Source: CAYYNP01 sp964472545 (GTDB lineage Bacteria > Planctomycetota > Planctomycetia > Pirellulales > Thermoguttaceae). From it: a DNA stretch of 17,111 nucleotides. The stretch lies in assembly GCA_964472545.1 (NCBI GenBank), contig CAYYNP010000220.1, forward strand, positions 1 to 17,111, read 5' to 3'. Of this stretch, positions 1-6,287 are shown piece after piece. Numbering within the stretch: the first letter of the stretch is position 1; each line of letters begins with the position of its first letter. The notes beneath the pieces were generated by a model, which did no database searches, had not been told where the DNA came from, and was given only the letters and a program-made list of their open reading frames with translations. A program made the translations under genes and the position numbers.

Positions 1-75
1 CCGGGCAGGGTATTCCGGGCAGGGTATTCCGGGCAGGGTATTCCGCGGGTATTCCGCGGGTATTCCGCGGGTATT
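1..75. repeat. Two adjoining short tandem repeat arrays
   Basis: Three perfect copies of a 14-bp unit CCGGGCAGGGTATT occupy 1-42. They are followed directly by three perfect copies of an 11-bp unit CCGCGGGTATT at 43-75. The two units share the CCG...GGGTATT frame, so the second looks like a shortened variant of the first. The array begins at base 1 and therefore probably continues to the left of the window. It abuts a copy of the dispersed repeat core at 76-102, which suggests expansion at the edge of that element. There are no spacers, so it is not a CRISPR. Confidence 0.9.
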
Positions 76-102
76 CCGCGGACACCATACTGATTTCCGC
101 GG
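76..102 (-). repeat. Inverted copy of dispersed repeat core, flanked by CCGCGG
   Basis: ACACCATACTGATTT (82-96) is bracketed on both sides by the palindrome CCGCGG (76-81 and 97-102). Its reverse complement closely matches the AATTAGTATGGTGT core found at 292-319, 323-349 and 434-461. The core is therefore present in both orientations, with this copy inverted relative to the others. Opposed copies flanking about 190 bp resemble the ends of a small mobile or REP-type element. Confidence 0.75.
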
Positions 103-112
103 CCGGCCCCGG

Positions 113-161
113 CGCTTTTCCGCAAGGCGTTGCCATCTCTGTCGCTTTGTCGGAAAATGCG
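113..161. repeat. REP-like imperfect hairpin, copy 1
   Basis: TTTTCCG (116-122) pairs with CGGAAAA (151-157). Three more pairs (113-115 with 159-161) extend the stem past a one-base bulge at 158. The loop contains AAGGCGTTGCCATCT (124-138), which matches AAGGACGTTGCGATCT at 492-507 inside the second hairpin. Two related hairpins in the same orientation therefore bound the block of repeat cores. No gene is seen in 103-230. Confidence 0.55.
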
Positions 162-230
162 TCGCAGTGGCGGAGCCACAGGAGGAAACCGAGCGAATGC
201 CTCTTTCGGCGTTTGGTAGATCCGGGGAGT

Positions 231-320
231 GAATCCGGGGACGAAATCCGGGAAATCCCGGGGACGCATGCCAATTCCTCCTCGGGAGCTTCCGGAATTA
301 GTATGGTGTTCCCGGAATAC
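231..320 (+). repeat. Dispersed repeat, long copy A
   Basis: A unit of about 90 bp starts with GAATCCGGGGACGAAATCC, runs through GGGAAATCCCGGGGACG and CCAATTCCTCCTCGGG, and ends with the core CCGGAATTAGTATGGTGT at 292-309 followed by CCCGGAATA. It is nearly identical to copy B at 373-461. The visible differences are one missing C near 266, an A/G change in CTCGGGAGC versus CTCGGGGGC, and one T/C change after the core. The open frames across it are made of repeat sequence and are not taken as genes. Confidence 0.9.
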
Positions 321-322
321 GT

Positions 323-349
323 CGGAATTAGTATGGTGTCCCCGGAATA
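323..349 (+). repeat. Dispersed repeat, core-only copy
   Basis: This is a third direct copy of the core, CGGAATTAGTATGGTGTCCC and the following CGGAATA, without the 60-bp left arm seen in copies A and B. It sits between those two copies. The next 22 bases contain further GAATAC and CCGGAATAC fragments, as if generated by slippage. Confidence 0.85.
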
Positions 350-372
350 CCGAATACCGGAATACGTCCCCT

Positions 373-461
373 GAATCCGGGGACGAAATCCGGGAAATCC
401 CGGGGACGCCATGCCAATTCCTCCTCGGGGGCTTCCGGAATTAGTATGGTGTCCCCGGAAT
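373..461 (+). repeat. Dispersed repeat, long copy B
   Basis: A nearly identical second copy of the 231-320 unit lies 142 bp downstream, in the same orientation. It ends in the core at 434-461. The near identity implies recent duplication or gene conversion. As in copy A, short ORFs through it on both strands are repeat-derived. Confidence 0.9.
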
Positions 462-485
462 GGTAGGGAATACCGGAATACCCCT

Positions 486-522
486 TGCGGAAAGGACGTT
501 GCGATCTAACTCTCTTTCCGCA
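486..522. repeat. REP-like perfect hairpin, copy 2
   Basis: TGCGGAAAG (486-494) pairs perfectly with CTTTCCGCA (514-522), giving a 9-bp stem around a 19-base loop. The loop-side sequence AAGGACGTTGCGATCT (492-507) resembles that in the hairpin at 113-161. There is no T-run after the stem, so it is not an intrinsic terminator. It marks the right edge of the repeat block. Confidence 0.65.
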
Positions 523-758
523 CAACCGGCACTCGATCTCCTGGAATTGCCGGCACGCGAGTTGAGTCCCATGCCCGTTGCCCATTCGGCGGGTGTTGCA
601 CTCAAAGCACTGAGCCCGATTCTACGGCCGATCGATCGATGCGTAAACCTGCCTGGCGTGCCCGATTGCAGGCGATCGAACCGAGCGGCTAAGGTGGTCA
701 ACTACGCGGCGCGATGGCGCAATTACACGATGTTCTGGCTTGGTCAATCCCGTGCGGT

Positions 759-859
759 GTCGACTTACGGCGATCGTTCGCCGCGTCGTGACACTGTAAC
801 ATGCAGAAGGCAAAAGTGTTACGTCGCCGGCTGACCGAAGCGTATCGACGTAAGTTGGC
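759..859. other. Long imperfect hairpin in intergenic DNA (possible structured RNA or MITE-like element)
   Basis: The outer arms 759-780 and 836-859 pair with one G/A mismatch (770/848), two single-base bulges (840, 843) and G-T pairs at 762/856 and 760/858. The core of this is ACTTACG (763-769) with CGTAAGT (849-855). After a 6-base bulge (830-835) the inner arms 781-795 and 815-829 pair with two mismatches, including GTGACACT (788-795) against AGTGTTAC (815-822). The terminal loop is 796-814. The whole makes a roughly 100-base stem-loop of about 35 pairs. No ORF explains it. Which strand, if any, is transcribed is unknown. Confidence 0.55.
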
Positions 860-899
860 CGGCCCATTGTTGATCGGTCGTCGGAGCGGGCCGGTTAAC
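854..899. other. Second hairpin overlapping the base of the long hairpin
   Basis: GTTGGCCGGCCC (854-865) pairs with GGGCCGGTTAAC (888-899). The stem is 12 bp with two G-T pairs, closing a 22-base loop. Its left arm shares bases 854-859 with the right arm of the hairpin at 759-859, so in RNA the two stems could not form fully at once. The loop starts the sequence GGCCCATTGTTGATCGGTCG, which recurs imperfectly at 937-956. Confidence 0.45.
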
Positions 900-1243
900 G
901 TAACTCGATGCTGGATCAGGAGTTGTGACTCGTGAGGGCCGATTGTTGGTCGGTGGCACAGACGGCGGAGTTGCCCTGAGGCGTCGCTCTCGACGCAAGT
1001 CACTGCAAGCCAACCACTTACAGACAAGCCGATAAGCGGCACGAAAACCTCGGCCCGTCGAATCGTGGCAGATATTGCCGAGGCTGGCGGGCGGGTCTAC
1101 GAGACGACGGCCGACCGCCATGACAGGGTGCAAAGTGAGCGGCCGGGCCAAGCGCTCGACAGCGGACGATTGAATCTCCCGCCGGCAGCGTTTAGAGTGT
1201 GCTTGCTCGACTGCCTTTCCGTTTGACCATGTAGGATTTCACG

Positions 1244-2626
1244 ATGCCGCATCCACGACGACTCCTGCTCGCTTTGCTTGCACTGGCCACCTTCGGCCCA
1301 GTTTCGACGGCGGCGGACCCGCAGCCGCCAAACATCGTGCTGATCATTTCGGACGATCAGGCGTGGGGCGACTACGGCTTCATGGGGCACGAGGCGATCC
1401 GGACGCCCCACTTGGATCGCCTGGCCGGGCAGAGCGTGCTATTTCGCCGCGGCTACGTGCCGACCGCCCTCTGCCGGCCTTCGTTGATGACGCTGGCTAC
1501 CGGGCAATACGCCCATTGCCACGGTGTGACGGGCAACGATCCGTCGCCGAAGTACGCCGCCAGAGACTCGGCCCTGTACGCCCAGCGCCGCGCGACGCTA
1601 ATCTCGCATATCGAGAAGTTCAAGACGCTTCCGGAACTGCTCGGCGAGCGAGGCTACTTGAGCCACCAAAGCGGCAAGTGGTGGGAGGGCAAATACTCTC
1701 ACGGCGGTTTCACGCATGGCATGACGCGAGGCTTCCCCGAGCCCGGCGGACGCCATGGAGACGACGGCCTGAAGATCGGCCGCGAGGGATTGGAGCCGCT
1801 CACAGAATTCGTCGACATGGCGGTCGAGCAGAAGAAGCCGTTTTTTCTCTGGTACGCCCCGTTCCTGCCACACACACCGCACAATCCGCCGGCGCGGCTG
1901 CTGAAGAAGTACGCGTCGGCCACGCGGCCGGCGCCGATCGCCAAATACTACGCGATGTGCGAGTGGTTCGACGAAACCTGCGGTCAACTGCTCGAACATC
2001 TCGACAGGAAGGGGATCCGCGACAACACACTGGTCGTCTATGTGACCGACAACGGTTGGATTCAACACCCGCAGCGCAACGGCTACGCCCCGCGGTCGAA
2101 GCAGACGCCGTATGAAGGCGGGGTCCGCACGCCGATCATGTTCTCGTGGCCCGGTGTGCTCGAGCCGGCCGAACGGCCTGAGTTGGTCAGCAGCATCGAC
2201 CTGGTTCCTACGATCCTGGCAGCGGCCGGCGCCCGCGACCCGGGCGGGTTGCCGGGGTTGAACCTGCTCCCGAATCTGAAGACCGGCAAGCGTGTCGATC
2301 GCGACGCGATCTTCGGAGAGGGGTTCGCCCACGATATCGCCGACGTCGCCAACCCGGAGGCGTCGTTGTTGTATCGCTGGTGTATCGAGGGCAAGTGGAA
2401 GCTGGTGTTGACCTACGACGGCGAGGTGAATCGCTACCAGAGTACGCATCCTCGCACGGAGAAAGGCCCGCAACTATTTGACCTGGCGGCCGATCCGGCC
2501 GAAAAGACTAACGTGGCGGCCGAGCATCCGGAGGTGCTGGCACGGCTCGCGGGGCGAATCGGCGCGTGGTATCCGCTTGAGCAACGCAAGACGCAGACCG
2601 AGGTACGCGTGTCGTCTGAGGACTGA
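1244..2626 (+). CDS. Exported sulfatase-family protein with altered active site
   Basis: The 460-residue protein has a Sec signal peptide (residues 1 to about 24, cut near STAA). A type I sulfatase (alkaline phosphatase superfamily) domain follows. Metal ligands are visible as D37-D38 in IISDDQ and D269-N270 in VTDNG. Other conserved points are K145 in SGKWWEG, the PHTPH segment (H210, H213) and K286. The nucleophile motif reads C77-R-P-S-L81 (codons 1472-1486). The Cys that becomes formylglycine is kept, but the Arg of C-x-P-x-R is Leu. The usual GKWH is GKWW, so the His is also lost (W147). The family normally hydrolyses sulfate esters; here either the chemistry is shifted or activity is lost. 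The start is chosen because it gives a clean signal peptide. The gene precedes the peptidase by 88 bp and appears first in the cluster. Confidence 0.93.
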   Translation: MPHPRRLLLALLALATFGPVSTAADPQPPNIVLIISDDQAWGDYGFMGHEAIRTPHLDRLAGQSVLFRRGYVPTALCRPSLMTLATGQYAHCHGVTGNDPSPKYAARDSALYAQRRATLISHIEKFKTLPELLGERGYLSHQSGKWWEGKYSHGGFTHGMTRGFPEPGGRHGDDGLKIGREGLEPLTEFVDMAVEQKKPFFLWYAPFLPHTPHNPPARLLKKYASATRPAPIAKYYAMCEWFDETCGQLLEHLDRKGIRDNTLVVYVTDNGWIQHPQRNGYAPRSKQTPYEGGVRTPIMFSWPGVLEPAERPELVSSIDLVPTILAAAGARDPGGLPGLNLLPNLKTGKRVDRDAIFGEGFAHDIADVANPEASLLYRWCIEGKWKLVLTYDGEVNRYQSTHPRTEKGPQLFDLAADPAEKTNVAAEHPEVLARLAGRIGAWYPLEQRKTQTEVRVSSED

Positions 2627-2700
2627 CGGTCCACGTGCGCGGTTTCGACAGGATTCAATCGGAAACGCCCGGGGGCACCCTGGCCACCTCGTCAAGCAGC

Positions 2701-2706
2701 AAGGAG
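2701..2706 (+). promoter_or_regulatory. Shine-Dalgarno AAGGAG for the S9 peptidase
   Basis: AAGGAG lies 8 bases before the ATG at 2715. It is a near-consensus ribosome binding site and fixes the start, which also opens directly into a signal peptide. It is among the strongest ribosome binding sites in the window. Confidence 0.8.
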
Positions 2707-2714
2707 ATCATTAG

Positions 2715-4808
2715 ATGAGAACGAGTACTCCCTTTTCACGTTTCCTCTTGATCGGTATCGTCGGCACCATCGCCGTTTCCGATGTTTGTGCCCAGACTTC
2801 TCAGGAAGCCCTTCTCAAAGAAGCCGAGTCGCGACTGCGTGCGATCTACGATCGGGGCGAGTTTCGGCCAAAGAGGTTTCGTGCCGACTGGCTTCACGAC
2901 AGTTCGGGCTACACGATTTGGGAGTCGGTTCCCGATTCCAACGAGCGGGTGCTGGCACGCTACGACGCCGCCAGCGGCAAACGCACGGTGCTGGACCCAT
3001 CTGAGCGAGAAGAACCCCGCAGATCCGGCAATGTTTCCCCGGACGGCAAGAGGGTCATCTACTCGGAGCAGGGGAATCTGTACGTACGCGATCTAAGCAG
3101 CGACGAGAGGATTCCCCTCACGAAGAGTGCAGCCGACAGCTCGGTCTCGAACGGCCGGGCAACGTGGAGCCCCGATGGCAAGTGGATCGCTTTTGTGCAA
3201 TCGGACTCCTCCAAAGTGAGGCTCAGGTCGGTCCTGGTTCCGGGTGACCCGTCGTATCCGACGGTACGCGAAGTCCGATTCGCCCGGGTGGGTGGCACCA
3301 TATCGTCGCTCCGTGTCGGGGTTGTCGACGCCCAAGGCAAAGAGACACGCTGGCTCTCCATCCCCGTGCCGGCAGAAGGGTACTATCTGGGGCGGGTCGA
3401 CTGGGCCGGCAACTCGCGCGAACTGCTGGTAGAGAAGCTGAGCCGATTTCGGGACCGGCGTGAGTTCTTGCTGGCCGACGTCCGCACGGGCACTATCACA
3501 CGCATCTTCCACGAATCCGATCCGGCATGGGTCATCGCCAGCTACGGCAAGAATTCCGGGCTTACCTGGATTCGTGACTACCAGGCGTTTCTTGTGCTGA
3601 GCGAAAAGGACGGCTGGCGGCACGCCTACGTCTACTCGCGCGACGGCAAGGAACTGAATCTCCTCACACCCGGCGAATTCGACATTATCGAACGCGCCTT
3701 GGTGGACGAGACCGGAGGCTGGTTCTACTATTATGCGTCGCCTGAGAACGGGACTCAGAAGTATCTCTATCGCGTGCGTCTGGATGGAAGCGGAGAGCCC
3801 GAACGAGTCACGCCCAAGGACCAGCCCGGCACCCACGACTACGACTTCTCGCCGGATGCCAAGTGGGCGTTTCATACGGTCTCGACGTTCGACACGCCCC
3901 ACATCACCGAACTTGTGCGATTGCCCGAGCACAAGGCCGTGCGCGTGCTTGAAGACAATGAGGAACTACGCAAGAAACTGAAACCGTTGGTCTCCCAGCC
4001 GACGGAGTTCTTCTCGCTGGAAATCGGCGACGGCACGGCGATGGACGCGTGGATGATCAAGCCGAGCAACTTCGACGATTCGCGAAAATACCCCGTTTTC
4101 GTACACGTGTACGGCGAGCCGCACGGGCAGACCGTTCTGGATGCTTGGGGACGCAGCCACGCCGACTTCCATCGCGTGATCGCCGACCTCGGTTATCTTG
4201 TGGTGTCGATCGACAATCGAGGCACGCCGGCACCGAAGGGCGCTGCCTGGCGGCGGTCGATCTTCGGCAGCCTTGGCCCGCTCTCGACCGAAGACCAGGC
4301 AGCGGCCATGAAGGAGTTGGGCCGCACAAGGTCGTACGTCGACTTGTCTCGAGTCGGCATCTGGGGTTGGAGCGGCGGCGGCTCGAACACGCTCAACGCG
4401 ATGTTCCGCAAACCCGACGTCTATCACCTGGGAATCGCCGTGGCGCCCAAGCCGCAGCCACATCTCTACAATGCGTGGTTCCAGGAGATCTACATGAGCA
4501 CCCGTGAGGTGAACCCGGAAGGGTATCGCCGATCTGCGCCGATCAACTTTGCCGAAGGCCTCAAGGGCAATCTGCTGATCGTTCACGGCACGGGCGAGAC
4601 CAACACGCACCTTCAGATTACCGAAGGGCTGGTAGATCGGTTGATCGAACTGGGCAAGCCGTTCGACTACATGGCGTATCCCCATCGCGACCATGGGCTT
4701 CGCGAAGGCCGCGGCACGCCGATGCACCTGCGGATGCTGATGGTGCGCTATCTCACCGAACACCTGCCGCCCGGTCCGCGCAACGCAACGGGTGATTCCG
4801 ATGAATGA
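2715..4808 (+). CDS. Exported S9 family peptidase, dipeptidyl peptidase IV-like
   Basis: The 697-residue protein has a signal peptide (1 to about 26, ending DVCA). A DPP IV-type N-terminal beta-propeller covers roughly residues 90-430, with repeated SPDGK-type blades (NVSPDGKRVIYSE, WSPDGKWIAFVQ) and LLADVRTG. A C-terminal alpha/beta-hydrolase domain (Peptidase_S9) covers about 480-690. The nucleophile is S553 in GWSGGGS (codon at 4371) and the histidine is H660 in YPHRDHG. The acid position, aligned with D708 of human DPP IV (HGTADDNVH), reads HGTGETNTH, so Glu (E628) replaces Asp. The family releases N-terminal dipeptides or cuts short peptides. In this context it may trim the peptide part of a glycoprotein or proteoglycan, which is inference. 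It lies 253 bp before the esterase gene. Confidence 0.93.
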   Translation: MRTSTPFSRFLLIGIVGTIAVSDVCAQTSQEALLKEAESRLRAIYDRGEFRPKRFRADWLHDSSGYTIWESVPDSNERVLARYDAASGKRTVLDPSEREEPRRSGNVSPDGKRVIYSEQGNLYVRDLSSDERIPLTKSAADSSVSNGRATWSPDGKWIAFVQSDSSKVRLRSVLVPGDPSYPTVREVRFARVGGTISSLRVGVVDAQGKETRWLSIPVPAEGYYLGRVDWAGNSRELLVEKLSRFRDRREFLLADVRTGTITRIFHESDPAWVIASYGKNSGLTWIRDYQAFLVLSEKDGWRHAYVYSRDGKELNLLTPGEFDIIERALVDETGGWFYYYASPENGTQKYLYRVRLDGSGEPERVTPKDQPGTHDYDFSPDAKWAFHTVSTFDTPHITELVRLPEHKAVRVLEDNEELRKKLKPLVSQPTEFFSLEIGDGTAMDAWMIKPSNFDDSRKYPVFVHVYGEPHGQTVLDAWGRSHADFHRVIADLGYLVVSIDNRGTPAPKGAAWRRSIFGSLGPLSTEDQAAAMKELGRTRSYVDLSRVGIWGWSGGGSNTLNAMFRKPDVYHLGIAVAPKPQPHLYNAWFQEIYMSTREVNPEGYRRSAPINFAEGLKGNLLIVHGTGETNTHLQITEGLVDRLIELGKPFDYMAYPHRDHGLREGRGTPMHLRMLMVRYLTEHLPPGPRNATGDSDE

Positions 4809-5004
4809 GCGGTGTGCGGTCCCGCAAACGCAGCCACGGAGCCACCCCCCGCCGATGCCATCGGAAAAGGGCTCTTGCTCGAATGTTTGCTACCATTCGC
4901 ACCGAAATGCTGTCATAATGTCGGTTAGCTTGATGTAACATCCCTCGGCGAGCATTCATCACCGTGCTGGTGGTGCATGCCGGCTGCCAAACGTCCTGCC
5001 AATC

Positions 5005-5033
5005 GGGAGCCTGGCCGCTAGGGCCAGACTCCC
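5005..5033 (+). promoter_or_regulatory. Strong hairpin in the leader of the esterase gene
   Basis: GGGAG (5005-5009) and CTGGCC (5011-5016) pair with GGCCAG (5022-5027) and CTCCC (5029-5033). The result is an 11-bp stem with a single C/A mismatch (5010/5028) and a 5-base loop GCTAG. It ends 11 bases before the ribosome binding site at 5045. No T-run follows, so it is not a standard intrinsic terminator. It may protect or control the mRNA leader, or end the upstream transcript by another route. Its function is not shown. Confidence 0.6.
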
Positions 5034-5044
5034 CCAATTCCTCT

Positions 5045-5052
5045 GAAGGGAG
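5045..5052 (+). promoter_or_regulatory. Shine-Dalgarno GAAGGGAG for the esterase gene
   Basis: GAAGGGAG ends 9 bases before the ATG at 5062. It supports that start, which leads straight into the MKKI... signal peptide. It sits just downstream of the hairpin at 5005-5033, so folding of the leader could affect access to it. Confidence 0.7.
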
Positions 5053-5061
5053 TATCTCCGC

Positions 5062-6129
5062 ATGAAGAAGATCGCTTGCATCGCCCTCATCCTCTCGATT
5101 GCCGCCTTGGTCACGGCTGCCAACGTTGGGGCCGCCGAAGACGACCAGTCGGTGAAGGTCTTCATCCTCGCCGGCCAGTCGAACATGGAGGGCAAGGCCG
5201 CGAATAGCTTGCTGGACCACCAGGCGACCGACGCCAAGACCAAGGACTTCTTCGCGCACTTGCGCGACGGAGACAAGTGGGCAGAGCGCGACGACGCCTT
5301 CATCAAGTTCCTCAGCCGCATGGGCCCGCTGACGATCGGATACGGCTCGCCCGACCGGACCGGAGCAGAGCTGGAATTCGGCTGGATGATGGGCGATCAC
5401 TTCGAGGAGCCGGTGTTGCTGATCAAGGCCGCGTGGGGCGGACACTCGCTGTATCAGAAGTTCCGTTCGCCCTCGGCCGGTTACCCGAGCGACGGAACTC
5501 TGCAAAAGGAACTCGAGGGTGCTCAGAATCGCGTCAAGGCGGACAACGAGAAACACAATCGCAACAACCCGCTGCCGACGATGGAAGAGATCAAGGAAGT
5601 CTACGGATCGTCGTACCGCAACATGATGGCCGAGGTGCAGGACGTCTTCGAGAACTACGAGACGATGTTCCCCTCGCTGAAGGGCAAGAAGCTCGAAGTG
5701 GCCGGGTTCTTCTGGTTTCAAGGTTTCAACGACCAGTTCGGCGATTACGCCCCGGCCGAGTACGAATCGAATATGAAGCACTTCATCCAAGACGTGCGCA
5801 AGGACCTGGATGCCCCCAAGATGCCCTTCGTGATCGCTGCGATCGGCACCAACATGTCGAAGCCGGCCGCCGGCGGTTGCCTGGCGGTGCGCACGGGGCA
5901 AATGGCCATGAACGACGTGCCGGAGTTCAAGGGGAACGTGAAGGCCTTTCGCACCGACGTGCTGGTAGACAAGGAAGCCGAGCGATTGATCGTGGGCTGG
6001 CAGAATCACTACGAAGATTGGGTAAAAGTCGGCTCGGATCGGCCGTATCACTACCTCGGCAGCGCCATCTGGTATACGCGCATCGGCCACGCGGCGGGTG
6101 AAGCGATGTTGGAGTTGTTGAAGAAGTAG
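5062..6129 (+). CDS. Exported SGNH/SASA-type carbohydrate acetylesterase (sialate O-acetylesterase-like)
   Basis: The 355-residue protein has a signal peptide of about 25 residues (MKKIACIALI... ending VGAA). It matches the SASA/DUF303 branch of SGNH hydrolases. Block I is VFILAGQSNMEG with nucleophile S40. The second strand reads VLLIKAAWGGHSLY, followed later by GFFWFQGFNDQF. The C-terminal segment YHYLGSAIWYTRIGHAAGEAM carries the likely catalytic H330. Such enzymes remove O-acetyl groups from sugars; despite the family name, many act on plant or algal glycans rather than sialic acid. Beside five sulfatases it would strip acetyl groups that block glycan breakdown. The exact substrate cannot be read from sequence. 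The next gene begins 158 bp downstream. Confidence 0.88.
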   Translation: MKKIACIALILSIAALVTAANVGAAEDDQSVKVFILAGQSNMEGKAANSLLDHQATDAKTKDFFAHLRDGDKWAERDDAFIKFLSRMGPLTIGYGSPDRTGAELEFGWMMGDHFEEPVLLIKAAWGGHSLYQKFRSPSAGYPSDGTLQKELEGAQNRVKADNEKHNRNNPLPTMEEIKEVYGSSYRNMMAEVQDVFENYETMFPSLKGKKLEVAGFFWFQGFNDQFGDYAPAEYESNMKHFIQDVRKDLDAPKMPFVIAAIGTNMSKPAAGGCLAVRTGQMAMNDVPEFKGNVKAFRTDVLVDKEAERLIVGWQNHYEDWVKVGSDRPYHYLGSAIWYTRIGHAAGEAMLELLKK

Positions 6130-6201
6130 TGGTTCGACGACTCGATGCGGCGCACGATCGACGCCGCGAGGCCCTCCGTCGCCGGAATCTGCCCATGGAT
6201 G

Positions 6202-6249
6202 CGCAAGCCGACGTTGGCCGTCGCGCTCATGCTCGTTGACGGGCTTGCG
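6202..6249. other. Inverted repeat between esterase and sulfatase genes
   Basis: CGCAAGCC (6202-6209) is the exact reverse complement of GGCTTGCG (6242-6249), with 32 bases between. A small CGCG-TTT-CGCG stem-loop follows at 6251-6261. No T-run is present. It could be a leader structure for the gene starting at 6288, or chance pairing in GC-rich DNA. I see no gene in 6130-6287. Confidence 0.35.
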
Positions 6250-6287
6250 GCGCGTTTCGCGAACCAGGTAGCACGGGAAACTGAACC

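Larger units (their letters stand above)
523..1243. other. Long non-coding stretch with structured DNA upstream of the sulfatase cluster
   Basis: No open frame here has a recognisable domain or a consistent coding look, and no tRNA or rRNA is apparent. The stretch contains the long hairpin at 759-859, the overlapping hairpin at 854-899 and an imperfect direct repeat (861-880 versus 937-956, 16 of 20 bases identical). It also holds smaller stem-loops at 981-996 (GCGTCG/CGACGC, 4-base loop), 1028-1040 and 1048-1083 (CCTCGGC/GCCGAGG). The promoter of the first sulfatase gene presumably lies near the right end, but I could not find a convincing -35/-10 pair. Confidence 0.6.

Noticed and set aside
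1..75. Possible CRISPR array
   Set aside because: The repeats are 14 and 11 bp, directly adjoining and without spacers, and there are no cas genes.
147..444. Overlapping small ORFs on the + strand through the repeat block
   Set aside because: They are built from the repeated units themselves (the same peptide fragments recur), have no domain, and have no ribosome binding site.
460..1151. Several ORFs of 80-125 codons on both strands between the repeats and the first sulfatase
   Set aside because: They overlap each other, are rich in Arg and Ser as expected for random frames in GC-rich DNA, and show no recognisable motif. One lies across the long hairpin.
4852..4864. Palindrome CCGATG-C-CATCGG after the peptidase gene
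   Set aside because: A one-base centre cannot form a hairpin, there is no T-run, and a single short palindrome is not enough to call an operator.
4887..4919. Candidate promoter TTGCTA ... CATAAT in the gap before the esterase gene
   Set aside because: The spacing between the two boxes is 21 bases, longer than the usual 16-18, and no better -35 box sits at the right distance. It is too weak to annotate.
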